A stretch of DNA of 64,000 nucleotides, from NCBI GenBank assembly GCA_024811115.1, contig JAKOGH010000002.1, forward strand, positions 186,001 through 250,000, in the 5' to 3' direction. The notes under the pieces were generated by a model. That model made no database searches and had not been told where the DNA came from. It saw nothing but the letters and a program-made list of their open reading frames with translations. Of the stretch, positions 21,212 to 31,877 are shown in pieces (within the stretch, counting starts at the first letter, position 1; each line of letters starts with the position of its first letter). A program made the position numbers and the translations under genes. The DNA comes from Terana coerulea. Its lineage: Eukaryota > Basidiomycota > Agaricomycetes > Polyporales > Phanerochaetaceae.

Positions 21212-22432
21212 CTAGCTACGATGGTGTGTTTGGATGCTTCCGCCGCCAGCGTTTCTCCAAAGGTGAAACGGAGCTGCGAACCCCACAGAGCCAGGAATAA
21301 CTACACTGAGCAAAATGCCAATTCTCCACATATCACCTGAAGATTGAAGTGTCCAAACAACGAATGAAATAGTGGTCCACACAATGTCCCAGCTAATCGA
21401 CGATTGCGCGGGGTGATAGTAAAGCGTATTCACCACCGCTTTCACTATTCCGGCTACGCTTCTTGAGTGGTAAGGGAGTGTTCCAATGGCAGCATAGGTT
21501 GCCCGCACATGCAGCGCCAGTGAAATCGTTGCGACCATCCCGTACAATTTCTTCAGCGATAGATTCCCGTTTCTCCAGGGCGTGTGCGAAAATACGAGCG
21601 GTATGACCAGGAAGACGTGCATTGCGAGGAGATTCGGGAGGAAGGTCTTCTCTGTGGTAAGCGGGGCTGAGAGCTATTGTTGCCAAAGAGAGAAGCACAC
21701 TCGACCACAGGACGGGCGAGACCGAACGTGTTGCGCCAGCAGGCCTGGGAGGAGCTGTTGCAAGTGCGTAGAAAAACAGGTTCGACGCCACGGAGATGGC
21801 GACGACCTGGCCGAGCAGCATATACGCCCATATATGCTTGACACCACGACTACGACCTAACATGGACTTGAGCATAGCCATCAACATGTAGGTGCCGAAG
21901 AGCGTACCTTCTACAGCAAGCAGAATCGTCCACGCGCCGGCGGTGAAGAGACACAGCTGTTGGCTCCACCACCAGCTCCAGGGTGTGTCGCCAAAGCATA
22001 CTGCAACCCATGCTTGCTCGAATAGTGCGGTATTGTTCAGCCAGTTGGCCATTCGGTGGACTACGCTTCGTCCGACGACGAGGCGCGTGGGAACGCTCGT
22101 AGTCACTGAAACTCCACTAGGCAACAGAGGTAAGCATGGTTTGAGACATGCGAGAGTTGTGCGCACAGCCATAAACCTGAACATATCTGGCCGGAGAGAG
22201 CAACATCAGCATGACTCCAGTGAGGGCGTTGAGCAACCTAGAAAAAGCGGCACTCACAAAACCACGTCCATCCAAATGAGGCTACAGCCAACGCAAGAAA
22301 CGTCCTGGCCCTATTTCCTGACCCCTTCCATCGCAAGCTAAGCACAATCGTGCGACATAGCCATAGGATGAGCAGGAAGTAGGAAACGAAGATAGAGAGT
22401 GCAAAGAATTGAGGCAGGGTCAGGCTCGTCAT
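21212..22432 (-). CDS. multi-pass membrane protein, unknown family, two frame breaks
   Basis: Exons: 22432-22258, 22186-22167 and 22116-21212. The N-terminus is a hydrophobic helix (LPQFFALSIFVSYFLLILWL). Exon 2 is just 20 nt and gives MFRFMA, continuing in exon 3 with WSFSDYERSH. Further on lie LFEQAWVAVCFGDTPW, WWSQQLCLFTAGAWTILL and IWAYMLLGQVVAISVASNLFF. A last helical pair contains DIVWTTISFVVWTLQSSGDM. Exon 3 is 905 nt, while 903 nt would give one continuous frame of 365 residues. The hydrophobic pattern shifts frame twice: between about 22055 and 22116, and at about 21661-21666 (an extra G before LTTEKTFLPNLLAMHVF). I recall similar uncharacterised proteins in other basidiomycetes but cannot name the family. 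The second break is better supported than the first. Confidence 0.65.
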
Positions 22433-22718
22433 CGTGATGGCGGGAGGATGCCGAAGGTGCGGAGGTGGGCTTTGTGGCGTCTGTGCGGATCAAGAACAAG
22501 CGCCGACAGACTCGGACTGAGCTCCAACTTGCAGGCGAGGCAAAGGTAGAGAGGCGCATATAGCGAGTACATGTAATACAGCCAATTAACCTAAAAGATA
22601 CAGTACATTTGCATGCTATTGAGACAGATGTCCAAGGAATGTGCGAGTCCGCGATCACCAGCTGAGCCTCTGCCATATTCAAACAGATCCACACCAAAAC
22701 TTTGACACCCGTGCTGCT

Positions 22719-23164
22719 TCAAAGTACAGTTGCGAGAACGCTACCAGCAGCAAAGACTGCAATCGCAGGTGCCGACCAGCTGGGAGCAGAGGCCAGTGAG
22801 GCACCGTTTGCTTTGTTTTGGTTGGCATCCAGGGTTTCGTTACGAGCCTAGGTGCCATAAATAAAGCTGAGTTAACAACTTCGGCGTCACAAAGAGTATT
22901 TCACGTACATTAGACATTGCAGCAAGCTCCGGAGCATTAAGGACGGAACCCTTATTCTTCAAGGACTCGGCCGTATCTTGACGCGGTCCCAGGTGAACTC
23001 GGACGTCATATATGCGTGGGTGAAGGTCATTGAGAGGCGATGCTGTTTGATTATTACATCAGCTCGATTCAAGGACTCGAGCAATGTGAGAACATACCAG
23101 CAACGATGGAGCTTGAAACGGCGAGGATGACAAGAGCAAAGGCGCGGAAGGTTGCAGAATACAT
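22719..23164 (-). CDS. small GPI-anchor-type surface protein
   Basis: Three exons (23164-23098, 23042-22909, 22847-22719) sum to 330 nt and 109 residues. Residues 1 to about 22 are a signal peptide (MYSATFRAFALVILAVSSSIVA). The mature segment is short and polar (DLHPRIYDVRVHLGPRQDTAESL). An Asn-rich linker follows. The C-terminus has a small-residue omega-site region (NGASLASAPS) ahead of a hydrophobic tail with no charged residue after it, the pattern of a GPI-anchor signal. A Kex2-like site may be present at GPR-Q. No catalytic domain is visible, so the role is unknown; a cell-wall or surface peptide precursor is plausible. It lies next to the transposon island that begins at 23441. Confidence 0.75.
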
Positions 23165-23432
23165 AGTCGGTGATTGAGAGGTTGAGATAAGAATGAAGGC
23201 AGAATATATGTGGACTTGATAAATGAGAGAATAAGGGTAAGTCGTTCAACGACAAGGAAGGCGCTACGTGGAAGAGAGAATGGGGTGTGGCAGAAGGGAT
23301 AGAGTACTTATTCCACGCCGCTCTGAACCTGCACTTATACGAGTCTCGACGCCTTATTCCCATTACTTGGACAACCTTGTTATAAAACCCAGGAAAACAA
23401 GAACGGGGATCGACAAGGATGCGACACTGTTC

Positions 23433-23787
23433 GTCGCATTCAGTGTTGTCACTGACCAGGTCAGTGACCGGTCAATCACAAAGTCAGACAGTCAAAAAGG
23501 TCAGCCAATCTCTTGACCGACCAGTCAATCAAAATCGTGGGACGATGACAAATCTCGCCATAAAGGGTATTTCCTTGATGGCATGGGGTGGGCAGGGGCC
23601 GTACGCCCGTCGCCGGCTCTGTGGGAAAGAGGGCGCACATTCACTGATCCGACTACCAAGTTTAGAAGGTGGGGCGGTCTCTGACCACCTTGACCGGTCG
23701 GTCGACCGGGTCAGTCAAGGTGGTCAATCAAAGGGTCACTGATTTCTGACTGACCGGTCATTTGACCTTGACAACACTGGTCGCATT
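23433..23787. mobile_element. hAT-type MITE with 8-bp target duplication
   Basis: The element spans 23441-23779 (339 bp) and is flanked by the 8-bp direct repeat GTCGCATT at 23433-23440 and 23780-23787. Its ends are the perfect terminal inverted repeat CAGTGTTGTCA, with looser similarity continuing inward as repeated TGACC/GGTCA motifs. The 8-bp duplication and CA-G start are typical of the hAT superfamily. No transposase frame is present, so it is non-autonomous. Confidence 0.88.
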
Positions 23788-24029
23788 CACACCTGTCAAT
23801 ATTGTCAGTCCTTTTCTAGGAAAGGCAACTCTCCAAGAAACTTTGATAAGCGCCGACATACCGCTTTGCTGGCATCTCGGCCTCTGTCTCACCACCCTCC
23901 TCTCATTTTGAGCCCATCTCTCCATCTATAGCTAAGTACCCTGTTGAAATTTACATCAGCTTCGCGAATAATGCTTGCTTTCGGTGTAGTGTCACCTCAG
24001 CGAGGGTGGTCGCGAGTCGGAGATAGAAG

Positions 24030-24716
24030 GTGAGCGTAGGACCCCTGACAATAGGGGGGGACGCCTGAGCCGGGGTCCGCGATTTCGTCCCAGGAATACG
24101 GACGGAAATTTCTGATTTTGGGTCAAATCAGTACGGATTGCCTCAGGCGTTCCGGCCTGACGGCCGGATTTGATACGGACGGACAGGACCAGGCGTCCCA
24201 GGCTTGTAGTACATATTATACAGTGTAAGTACATTGCTCAGCGCACCGTGAAGCAGGCCGAGAAGGGACGTTTCATGCTGTAAGGCTGTATATTACACAT
24301 GTACACACTACATACTTCCTCGCTTGCTGTTGCTTCTGCAACAGCATCTGCCTCGGTCGCCGGGTTCCCACGCGCCTTAGCAGCGTCGAGCTAGACCGCG
24401 GCAACTATGGCCTCTCGAGACCTCATTGCGTTCAGCTCGGCAGAGAGTAGGCAAGAATTTTGATTTCTCGGTAACTCGTCAAGCTAAGTAACCCAGGACG
24501 GTCAAAGGGCCGAGTCGTTCCGCCTCAGGCCTCGGGCCCAGGGGATCAGGCATACCTCCTTTCGCAGGTCGGATACGGACCAAAGGCTCAGGCTCGCCGG
24601 CCTGACGGCCGGCTTTTGATACGGACTGCACCAGGCGTGAGGGGTCAAATTTCGTCAAAATGATACGGATTTGGCCTCAGGCGTCTCCCCCCTATTGTCA
24701 GGGGTCCTGTGAGCGT
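24030..24716. mobile_element. second non-autonomous DNA transposon, 8-bp target duplication
   Basis: The element spans 24038-24708 (671 bp) between direct repeats GTGAGCGT at 24030-24037 and 24709-24716. The terminal inverted repeats are at least 22 bp perfect, starting AGGACCCCTGACAATAG and running into a G-run. Subterminal copies of CCGGCCTGACGGCCGG and of TGATACGGA occur near both ends. There is no transposase frame. The 8-bp duplication fits hAT, but the ends differ from the first element, so it belongs to another family. Confidence 0.88.
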
Positions 24717-25974
24717 CCCGTCGAGCCCGTCTTCCCTTCAAAATGTCACCCTAACTCCGAGGCCTTAGCCCTGTTATACAATGATGGCGTCCTACAGTGA
24801 GCTCAAGTTTGGAGAGGTTCAGAACTCGTAGATAAAGGTGAGGCCTGAGGAGCAAGTACCTCGTCTGTCTTAGCTCTTTCCCTTCTTCCGTCATCCGCGC
24901 GCCCGCTGTTTTGACTGAAGTGTCCCTCCTCGTTTCCAACTCTTCCATTTTGTCCTCCGACGTCGCCTCAGCCGATGCGCCCATCAGTCTGATGCTTTTC
25001 CAGGAAATCCGCCTGCTGCAGGTTCTTCAACGGTCATCTGGCTGGAATAACACGCATATATGTATGTTGCAAACGCATGTATGCGTGTTCTTCGAGCTCA
25101 GACTAGCTGCAAAGACGTAACTTGGCGAGCGTTGAGCTTGAAGCTTCGAAGCTTGAGCTTGAGCTGCACACGACGATTTGCGCTGTCCCCTCGGATCCGC
25201 CCTGTCGAATCTGGCCATGCGCCCGTGCGACCCCTGACAGCGGCATCACGGCAATTTCCGTCTGGTGTTTCAGCTCATTTGGTGGCGGCGAGCTCTCGCA
25301 CTCAAGCTCACGGCACGAGAGTTTGTGGTCATCTGGACCGGAGTTGCTACAACAAATTTGCTTCAGCGATCGTCTCGCATGACGAGGGCGAAGAAAAATG
25401 GCAGGAATTCGAGGGGCTTTGCGTTTTCGCCAGCTTTTCGCTTCAGCGGAAGCAAACTGCACGAAGCGCTTGAAAGAGACAAGGGGCTTTCCTTTTCCGG
25501 GGATCGTCGTCTCGGACATGACCCAGACGCTTTGCGCTCGCCCCCAACGTTCGTGTCCTGCAGGAAGGTCGTCCTCGACGGGCTTGACGACGAGCTCGCT
25601 CACTTCAGAGCTGCGTCACGGCGAGCCTGGAGGCTCGACGAGTTTCTGGGCCTTTTTCTCTGATTTTCCGGGGCGTAGACATGACGTCAAGGCACGGAAC
25701 GTTATCGTAGGTGTGAAGATATTCCACCAATCAGCACGCGCGCTGTGACGGATGGATGCAATCTCGGCCGCATTTGGGTGATCGCTGAGGGGTCCTGTCG
25801 TCTGCTGCCCGCGTGGCCGGAGGCGACGCTGGTTGGTTTGGTCTTGTTGTTCGCCGCCTTCGCACGCGTGCACATTTATACCAACATCCCCCATCCCTGC
25901 TCTTCACGACCAGTCCCTTCGTCCTCCCCACCCCGAGCCTTCGTCGTTGTCCCCTCCGTCGTTCAGCCTTCGCC
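24717..25974. other. gene-free stretch with hairpin and palindrome
   Basis: No supported coding region was found. A hairpin with 14-bp arms (one mismatch) lies at 25049-25089 and a perfect 14-bp palindrome AAGCTTCGAAGCTT at 25141-25154. The right end holds the promoter of the cupredoxin-like gene. The middle may be an old, unrecognisable repeat. Confidence 0.4.
25049..25089. repeat. inverted repeat (potential hairpin)
   Basis: AACACGCATATATG at 25049-25062 and its near-exact inverse complement at 25076-25089, with a 13-base loop. One mismatch in 14. Confidence 0.55.
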
Positions 25975-27090
25975 ATGCTTGCCGCCGCCTCTTTGTTCGT
26001 TGCTGCTGTGAGTGTCGTCTTCGCTTTCTACATCGTATTGTACGACTTTCTGACAACCCTCGCTTTTTACGCGTTTGTATCCTTCGTAGCTCACTGCTTC
26101 GGTCGCCAACGCAGACCGCATTCCTGTGCTTGTAGGTGCCAACAAGACCGCCAATGCGACCATGATCTTCCAACCTGCGGAGATTCACGCCAAGGCTGGC
26201 GATGTTGTTGTCTTTAACTGTGAGTACTAGTCGATTTCGATCGGCCTGGTTTGGAAGGGGATGGCGGGAACGTCGGTGCATACCTCGACGCCGGCATACA
26301 AGCACAGGCAGCAAAGCGTTATCAGGGGCATGGCCAAAGCACTGTATCCGTGCGTGGGAATACTGTCGCGAAGCTTACGCTTCTGCGCGTATGCCTGGAA
26401 GTTCTGCCGTGCCGTGCACGTTGACTCCTGCAGATAGATGGCCTGGATGGCTTGGAACTGCTCCGGCTTGAGCCCTCTCCTCGCCAGGAACATCACCATC
26501 ACCGCACCCGCTATCATGTCTTTCTGCTCTGTATCAATTTGTGTCGCATGTCCAACTTATGCGCTTCTATCACAGTCACGAACGGCACGTACAACCTGAT
26601 CCAGTCTGAGTTCGCCTCTCCATGTATCCCGGCGCACGATACGGACGCGTCCGTTAACGGATTCAACACTGGTCCGCGCCCCGCGAACAACGGCACCAGC
26701 CAGACGACCTTCGAGGTTCCCGTTACGGATAACACCACGACGATCTGGTTTTACGAGAACTCGACGTGTTCGCTGGGTGGTGTCGGCGGTATCAACATTA
26801 ACGACAGCTCGACGGCGACTCTCGCTGGCTTTGTCGTAAGTGTTGATAAAACAAATAATGTCGGTGGACCAGTTGCTCACTTGGTGTTCCAGCGTAATGC
26901 TATGCGTCTGAACGGCACCCAGACGTCGTCATCTGCTTCGCCATCGTCCACCGGCGGTTCGTCAGGCAGTGGCTCTTCGTCGTCTAGCTCGCCGTCGACG
27001 ACCGCGGACAGCAGCAACTCCGCGCAGCGCAACACGCTCTTCGGTGTCGCACTCGCACTGCCTCTGGCTGCCGCTGCCCTCATCCTCTAA
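25975..27090 (+). CDS. GPI-type serine-rich cupredoxin-like surface protein
   Basis: Four exons: 25975-26007, 26090-26219, 26576-26835 and 26893-27090. They total 621 nt and 206 residues, with no break. Order: signal peptide (MLAAASLFVAALTASVANA), a single cupredoxin-like domain (IPVLVGANKTANATMIFQPAEIHAKAGDVVVFNF to about residue 140), then a Ser/Gly/Thr-rich linker and a hydrophobic C-terminus (LFGVALALPLAAAALIL) fitting a GPI signal. Relatives are extracellular serine-rich proteins of fungi. The fold motifs QSEFASPC and TIWFY are kept. The usual copper ligands are not: the histidine ahead of the QS-F motif is replaced in NGTYNLIQSEF, and the C-x2-G-M segment is replaced by a Gly/Val run. 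Only the cysteine of SPC remains, so type-1 copper binding is unlikely. Intron 2 is unusually long (356 bp). Confidence 0.85.
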
Positions 27091-28067
27091 GGATGACCTC
27101 CGTTTTGCGACACGGCGACGGGAAGCTGTACTGCATGCGCCATGGGACTGGCTTGGGCATCAGCGACTCAAAAGGGCTGAGTCTCTTGGACATTCGGTGA
27201 CCCAACAGAACTCTCGTCTTTACTATCCGATTTTTACCATGTGCACGTGACTTGCATGACTCTCCCCGCCATGTTCGCGCCTATGCATGAACTCCTTTTC
27301 TCGTCTCTCATTGTACACCCTGTATACCCTGTCTTCATATCCCCCTAGCTAGGCCTTCCCCTGCCTGCCCCCCCTGCATGCGTACCTACCCACTACCCAC
27401 CCCCACACCCTTGCGCCATGCTCTTATGCTGCTACGTTGCTGTTTGTGCTGTGTTTGTGATACATGTACTCTCACACCCTCCTGTCATTTACTCGTAATC
27501 ACGTGCGTCGTCCCGGGCTCGCCTTTTGTGTCTTGGGATGGCGCTGCGACGGACTTGCCTCCGTATATAGTCTACTTATCTCGGTAGTGTCCTCTGGTGC
27601 TTAGCGGTGTTGCTCTAGATGTGAATATACCCTCTGTGACGCTGTCTGCCTCGTGTGTTTTTCATGTGCATGATGTACATGTTTACGTGACTTTCTATAT
27701 ATATATAAATGCATGAAAGGGCGAGTGGACTCTCGCGGCTTGCACTGGCATGTAGCGTGCCGGCAACTTCCGCAACGCCACAAGGGCCTGTATTGGCAGA
27801 CTTGCAAGTTGCCAAACTGCCATCCCTGACTTTGTGTGATCCCGCAGCACATCCTACGGAAAGTGTGGCTAGCCATAAGATGCAGCGGGCGTACGTGGAA
27901 GTCGGAGGGCATGCCACGATTCTGTAGCCTCAGGTGGGGGTGTAGGATGCGCAGCCGAGTTGGATTTTGATAAATAACCGGCTTTAAACAATCCGCCGAC
28001 CAGCCTGAGGCCCAAGCCTCAAAGAGTACACATTGCTTCGTCTGAGTCTGCACTATAATTCCCACCT
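27091..28067. other. intergenic region
   Basis: 3' untranslated region of the cupredoxin-like gene and upstream region of the GNAT gene. It is C- and T-rich around 27340-27480. No coding region is supported. Confidence 0.5.
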
Positions 28068-29081
28068 ATGGCTTCTTCTGTTGTCATTCGGAGGCTTCAA
28101 CAGCCTACCGGTGAGGCGTTTGCTCGTTAAACGTCCTATCACCGGTGCCGGTAACACTCACCACGAATCCAGACGACGAAGTCGCCCAAATCGTCTCACT
28201 GCTTCGCGAAGCTTTCCAAGACGGTGAACACACATACATATACTCCCTTCAAATTAAGTTGCTTACAATGGGGTGCCATTTAGATTCCTCGACGCGGCTC
28301 AGCACGGGCGGGCGCGACGACCCGCCGCTCCTGGACCGCTTCTTCCGTGCCGTCACGTGCGGTGGCGCCGTCGGTGGACACCTCTTCGCCGCCTTCCTGG
28401 ACGGCACCGACCGCATTGTCGATACCATCATGTTCCTCGAGCCCGGGAGGGAGACCATGGGCGAGTGCGTCCCACCACGCCTCACCGAGCATAGGTGACG
28501 ATCTGACATACTCTGGCTGGTGCAGCGACGCGCAGCGGTCCCAAGGTTTCGAGGACTATCTCGCGGCCTTGCCGCCGGAGGTGCACGCATGGTGGGACTC
28601 CGTACGCATCTTGCCTGCACACGCGTAGAAGCACCACTCATACGCGCCGCGCCGACCCCAGTTCGTAGTGCAGTACGCAGCGATGAATGACGCGACGCTG
28701 GGCCCTGCGTGAAGAAGGCGGCGTGGAACATGCACAGCTTCGCCGTCGCGCCGGCGTACCGTGGTCAGGGCGTCGGCAGAGCCCTGCTGGAGACGGGGAA
28801 GCGTTGGTGAGTGCGACGCTTGGGCAGCCGCTATATGCACGTACTTACGCGAGCTGCACAACAGGCCAAGGCGGACGGCGTCCCGGTCATCTTCGAAGCG
28901 GAGCATGCCAGAAACGTAAGTGCCCCGTACTAGCGTCGTTTTGCGAGGGATAACCGTATCATTTTTGCAGACGAAGATGTACGAACGCTGTGGCTATAGC
29001 GTCGTAGGGAAGTGGAGCTTCAAGGGCGGCATGGGCGTCGACGACTTCAGGTACACGGTCTTGCGAAAGAATTTTCCGTAA
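28068..29081 (+). CDS. GNAT N-acetyltransferase, frame broken twice
   Basis: Seven exons: 28068-28110, 28173-28223, 28284-28464, 28526-28601, 28662-28806, 28865-28915 and 28971-29081. The product fits a fungal GNAT fold of about 219 residues: VVIRRLQQPTDDEVAQIVSL and EAFQDDSSTRLSTGG at the N-terminus, the acetyl-CoA-binding motif VAPAYRGQGVGRALLE (Q/R-x-x-G-x-G/A type), then KADGVPVIFEAEHARN and KMYERCGYSVVGKW. The acceptor substrate is unknown. Exons sum to 658 nt and 660 are needed. One base is missing at about 28705 (CCTGCGTGAAG for CCTGGCGTGAAG, giving LGPGVKKAAW). Another is missing between the acetyl-CoA motif and the donor at 28807. Either two sequencing indels or a decaying gene. A truncated relic of its 3' end occurs at 31499-31732. 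Confidence 0.75.
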
Positions 29082-29240
29082 GGTGCTGGCTGATGGCCAG
29101 TACTAATATGGTGGCTAGTAGCCTCTATTTCATGACACAAGCAAAGAATTCAACGCTCATATTATAAATATCTCACCATAGATACAATAGGCAATACATA
29201 CGAATGTCAGCGCGGCACGCTAGAGTAGCGGTACAGGAAC

Positions 29241-31080
29241 CTAAAACTGCAAAACTCTCCACGACCTAGATGAAAAGTATCAGCAAGAACAATTAGAGTC
29301 ATGAGAATCATGGAAGGACTAACCGTTGATTGTCAGCAACAAGTAAACAGTCTTCCGTCGTTCCGTTGGTCGGCCCAACTGGCGCAAACTGCCGCCGTCC
29401 CCGAAAAAGATCTCAGTCACGTCGAGCTTGCGATATGGAAGACCGGTCACCATGTTGGACTTCCATGTTGTACCAAACTCGGGGTGCGTGCTGGGCTCTA
29501 GCATATACTGCCACTGGTCTGGAGTGTGTCCACGGGATACAGCCATGCTTCTCCGCAGACTGGTGAGGGGAGAAAACTCGTACAGCATAATTCGGCTTCG
29601 ACGCTTTGAGTCAGCGCTGGACGATGGAGCTTCCTCATACGTCAGACAGCGATGATGGTGCATCTCGAATATCCGCCCTTTGTGTGGAGGCACCACACGA
29701 GCTTCAGGTGCCCAATCTGTCCAAGACACGGTATCCACTCCGTTCTGGCAATGGTGGTCGAATGCCCCAGCGGGTAAGACAATGAATACATCAAAGGAGC
29801 TCGTAAGTGGCTGATCAACGACTGTCAACTTGACCGCAAGAAGGTGCAGCATAGGATCAGGTTGAGAAGGCGAACCTTCGTCGGTCAATCTCCCCGGTGT
29901 GCCGCAAGCCACAACCTGAATAACTCGGTATCTTCGGTTGTCTTGAAGCGTAGGTAGATCGAATGTGGTGATGACAGATATATCATGCAAGGACTTTCGG
30001 ACGGGTGCCTGGCCGTAGCAATCCACGATGCGCAAAGTTCCCTTGACAATCGTTCCTTTACCGTGGTGCGAAATTGCGAGAAGGATATGGTGATTTCTCC
30101 AAAGCAGCATACTTGTGCATCCGATATTCGACTCGGGCATCGCGAATAGGTTCTACATAGAAGTTGTGACCAGGTCAGAATGGATGAACATCCTAGGCCA
30201 TATCATATAGGGCGTACCAACAACAGCACTCCCCGTTTCCAGTCCCAGATCCATATCTCCGTGCTAAAACCCCAGTATCCGCCCTCAGATCGAAACGCCA
30301 CAAGATTTGCAGAGATCCGAGTGAAATCTGCTACTGGACGCCGATGGGTTTCCACGGAAATTGACGGGTGTTCAGCAAGTGGATGTGCTTCACCGGTAGT
30401 GAGCGACAGCAGCTGAAAGGTGAAGGACATCCCCTCTGGGTTGTTGATCCTGAACGCTTGCAAGTGAGCTTAACATCAGAAAAAGTGCGCTATACGCACG
30501 GAACCACGCCTATAACCAGAAGGTCCTCCCATGCATCCATGGCAAACGGTACGAATCCGGATAAATCGTCTAGGTTCTTCGGTAACGCAAGCTCCCATTC
30601 AAGTGCTTCCGTATGTTTCGAAGGGAATCGGTTCACGACGTATTTGCCGTCAGGCTTCTGTTGGAGCAGGACGCCGGGGAAGCAAGATGAAAGTAATCGA
30701 GGTGGGCGTTATATCTGATGTAAGGAATTGAATATTCGTGTAACCTTTCAAAGCGTTCCCAACGACGTTCTCGTTCTCGGACATTCTCGAGTGCGGCGAC
30801 AATGTCGAGAGGACTTGATTCGTTGACCTTCAACCCGGCCAAGGGACATTCGATCAAGTACTGCAAGAGAGGGGTGCCATCTACGACATCTCGGAACTGG
30901 CGGGATACCTGCGGACAGGATTGAATGTCATGAGCGGGCTCTAAGACCAAAAACACACATACGCACCTCTCTAGAGCGCACCATGTCTAGAAGCGGTGTC
31001 CTCCGGAGGATTTCTGATAACAGTTCATTGGGCAGACTACGAGAGAAGACCTCTGTGTGGCCGCCAAGAATCGAACTCAT
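29241..31080 (-). CDS. F-box protein (copy 1), two frame breaks
   Basis: The N-terminal F-box reads SLPNELLSEILRRTPLLDMVRSRE, followed across an intron by VSRQFRDVVDGTPLLQYLIE, so the LPxE and VxRxFRDL-like features are present. F-box proteins recruit targets to SCF ubiquitin ligases via Skp1. The rest (about 500 residues) has no recognised repeat but is shared with copies 2 and 3: FTFQLLSLTTGEAHPLAEHP, a WIWDWKRGVLLLV beta-type segment, and a C-terminal exon ending SWRVLQF at 29241-29265. Against the paralogues the frame breaks at about 30674-30679 (one G missing, LASPGVLLQQ) and near 29404-29408 (a base missing near an A/T run), after which TTEDCLL and the last exon read correctly. Start chosen at MSSILGGHTEVF; an upstream ATG in the same frame exists. 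Confidence 0.75.
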
Positions 31081-31498
31081 CGGTGCTGATGACGAGCTCG
31101 ATCGACTGGACACGAATGGTGAGGAATAACTCGCTGTCTGTATCCGCCGCGGTGAGTGTAGTATAATTGAATATTGAGCAGCGGAGGAATGTCGCAGGCA
31201 CTCAAAAGTCACTAGTCAGCCTCTTGCAGGCTGCGAAAGTGTTCGTTCGAAGCAGGGAACACGTGAGCGCTTATTGATGCTTACACCTTCGCAGGTCCTC
31301 TCGCGATCGTATATAAGTACTCGATATCTCGGACTCGAGTCTCGTCGATATTTGTCCACGGAATGTCAAGGTCGTAGTATCCGTGAAGCGATATCGGTGC
31401 AAAGATGAAAGCGCAGGCTTGGTCGGAGAGAGTGCTGTAAGTGAATTGGCTTGAGTGTCCGTAATGCTTTGATTTGGTCTATAACGTATAAAGCATAC

Positions 31499-31732
31499 TA
31501 TGGACGGCGGACAAGGCCAACAGCGTCCCGGTGATCTTTGAGGCGAATGCACTACTAAATTACGGGAGCAGTGCCTGAGACCCTTTCGTAGACTGTAGTG
31601 TCACTATGTAAGAACGCTTTAGCTACCGCGTAGTCGGAGCACAGCGCTGCAAGGGTAGCCTGAGAACCTTGGGCGCCGACGACCTCACGTAAATTTCGGT
31701 CTTGCGAAAGGATCTGCCGTCAGGTTTAGCTT
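31499..31732 (+). pseudogene. GNAT acetyltransferase remnant
   Basis: The stretch resembles the last two exons of the GNAT gene at 28068. AGCGTCCCGGTGATCTTTGA matches its KADGVPVIFEAEH coding part. CGTAGTCGGAGCACAGCGCTG and the GACGACCTCACG..GTCTTGCGAAAG region match its end. The frame is interrupted by several stops and the upstream exons are absent. It lies in the same position relative to F-box copy 2 as the full gene does to copy 1. Confidence 0.75.
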
Positions 31733-31877
31733 TGGCGACCAATTCGGTACTGGTGCAGATACTGGCTTTCTGCGTCATGACACTATCAAATAATCAACGT
31801 TCGTAGAATAAATATTTCGTCACAGATACGGCAGGCACTGCATGCGAATGTCGACGCTTAAGTGACGGAACTGGAAG

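Noticed and set aside
26227..26517. Minus-strand frame inside the long intron of the cupredoxin-like gene
   Set aside because: No recognisable domain or start context. Kept only as a remark on the intron.
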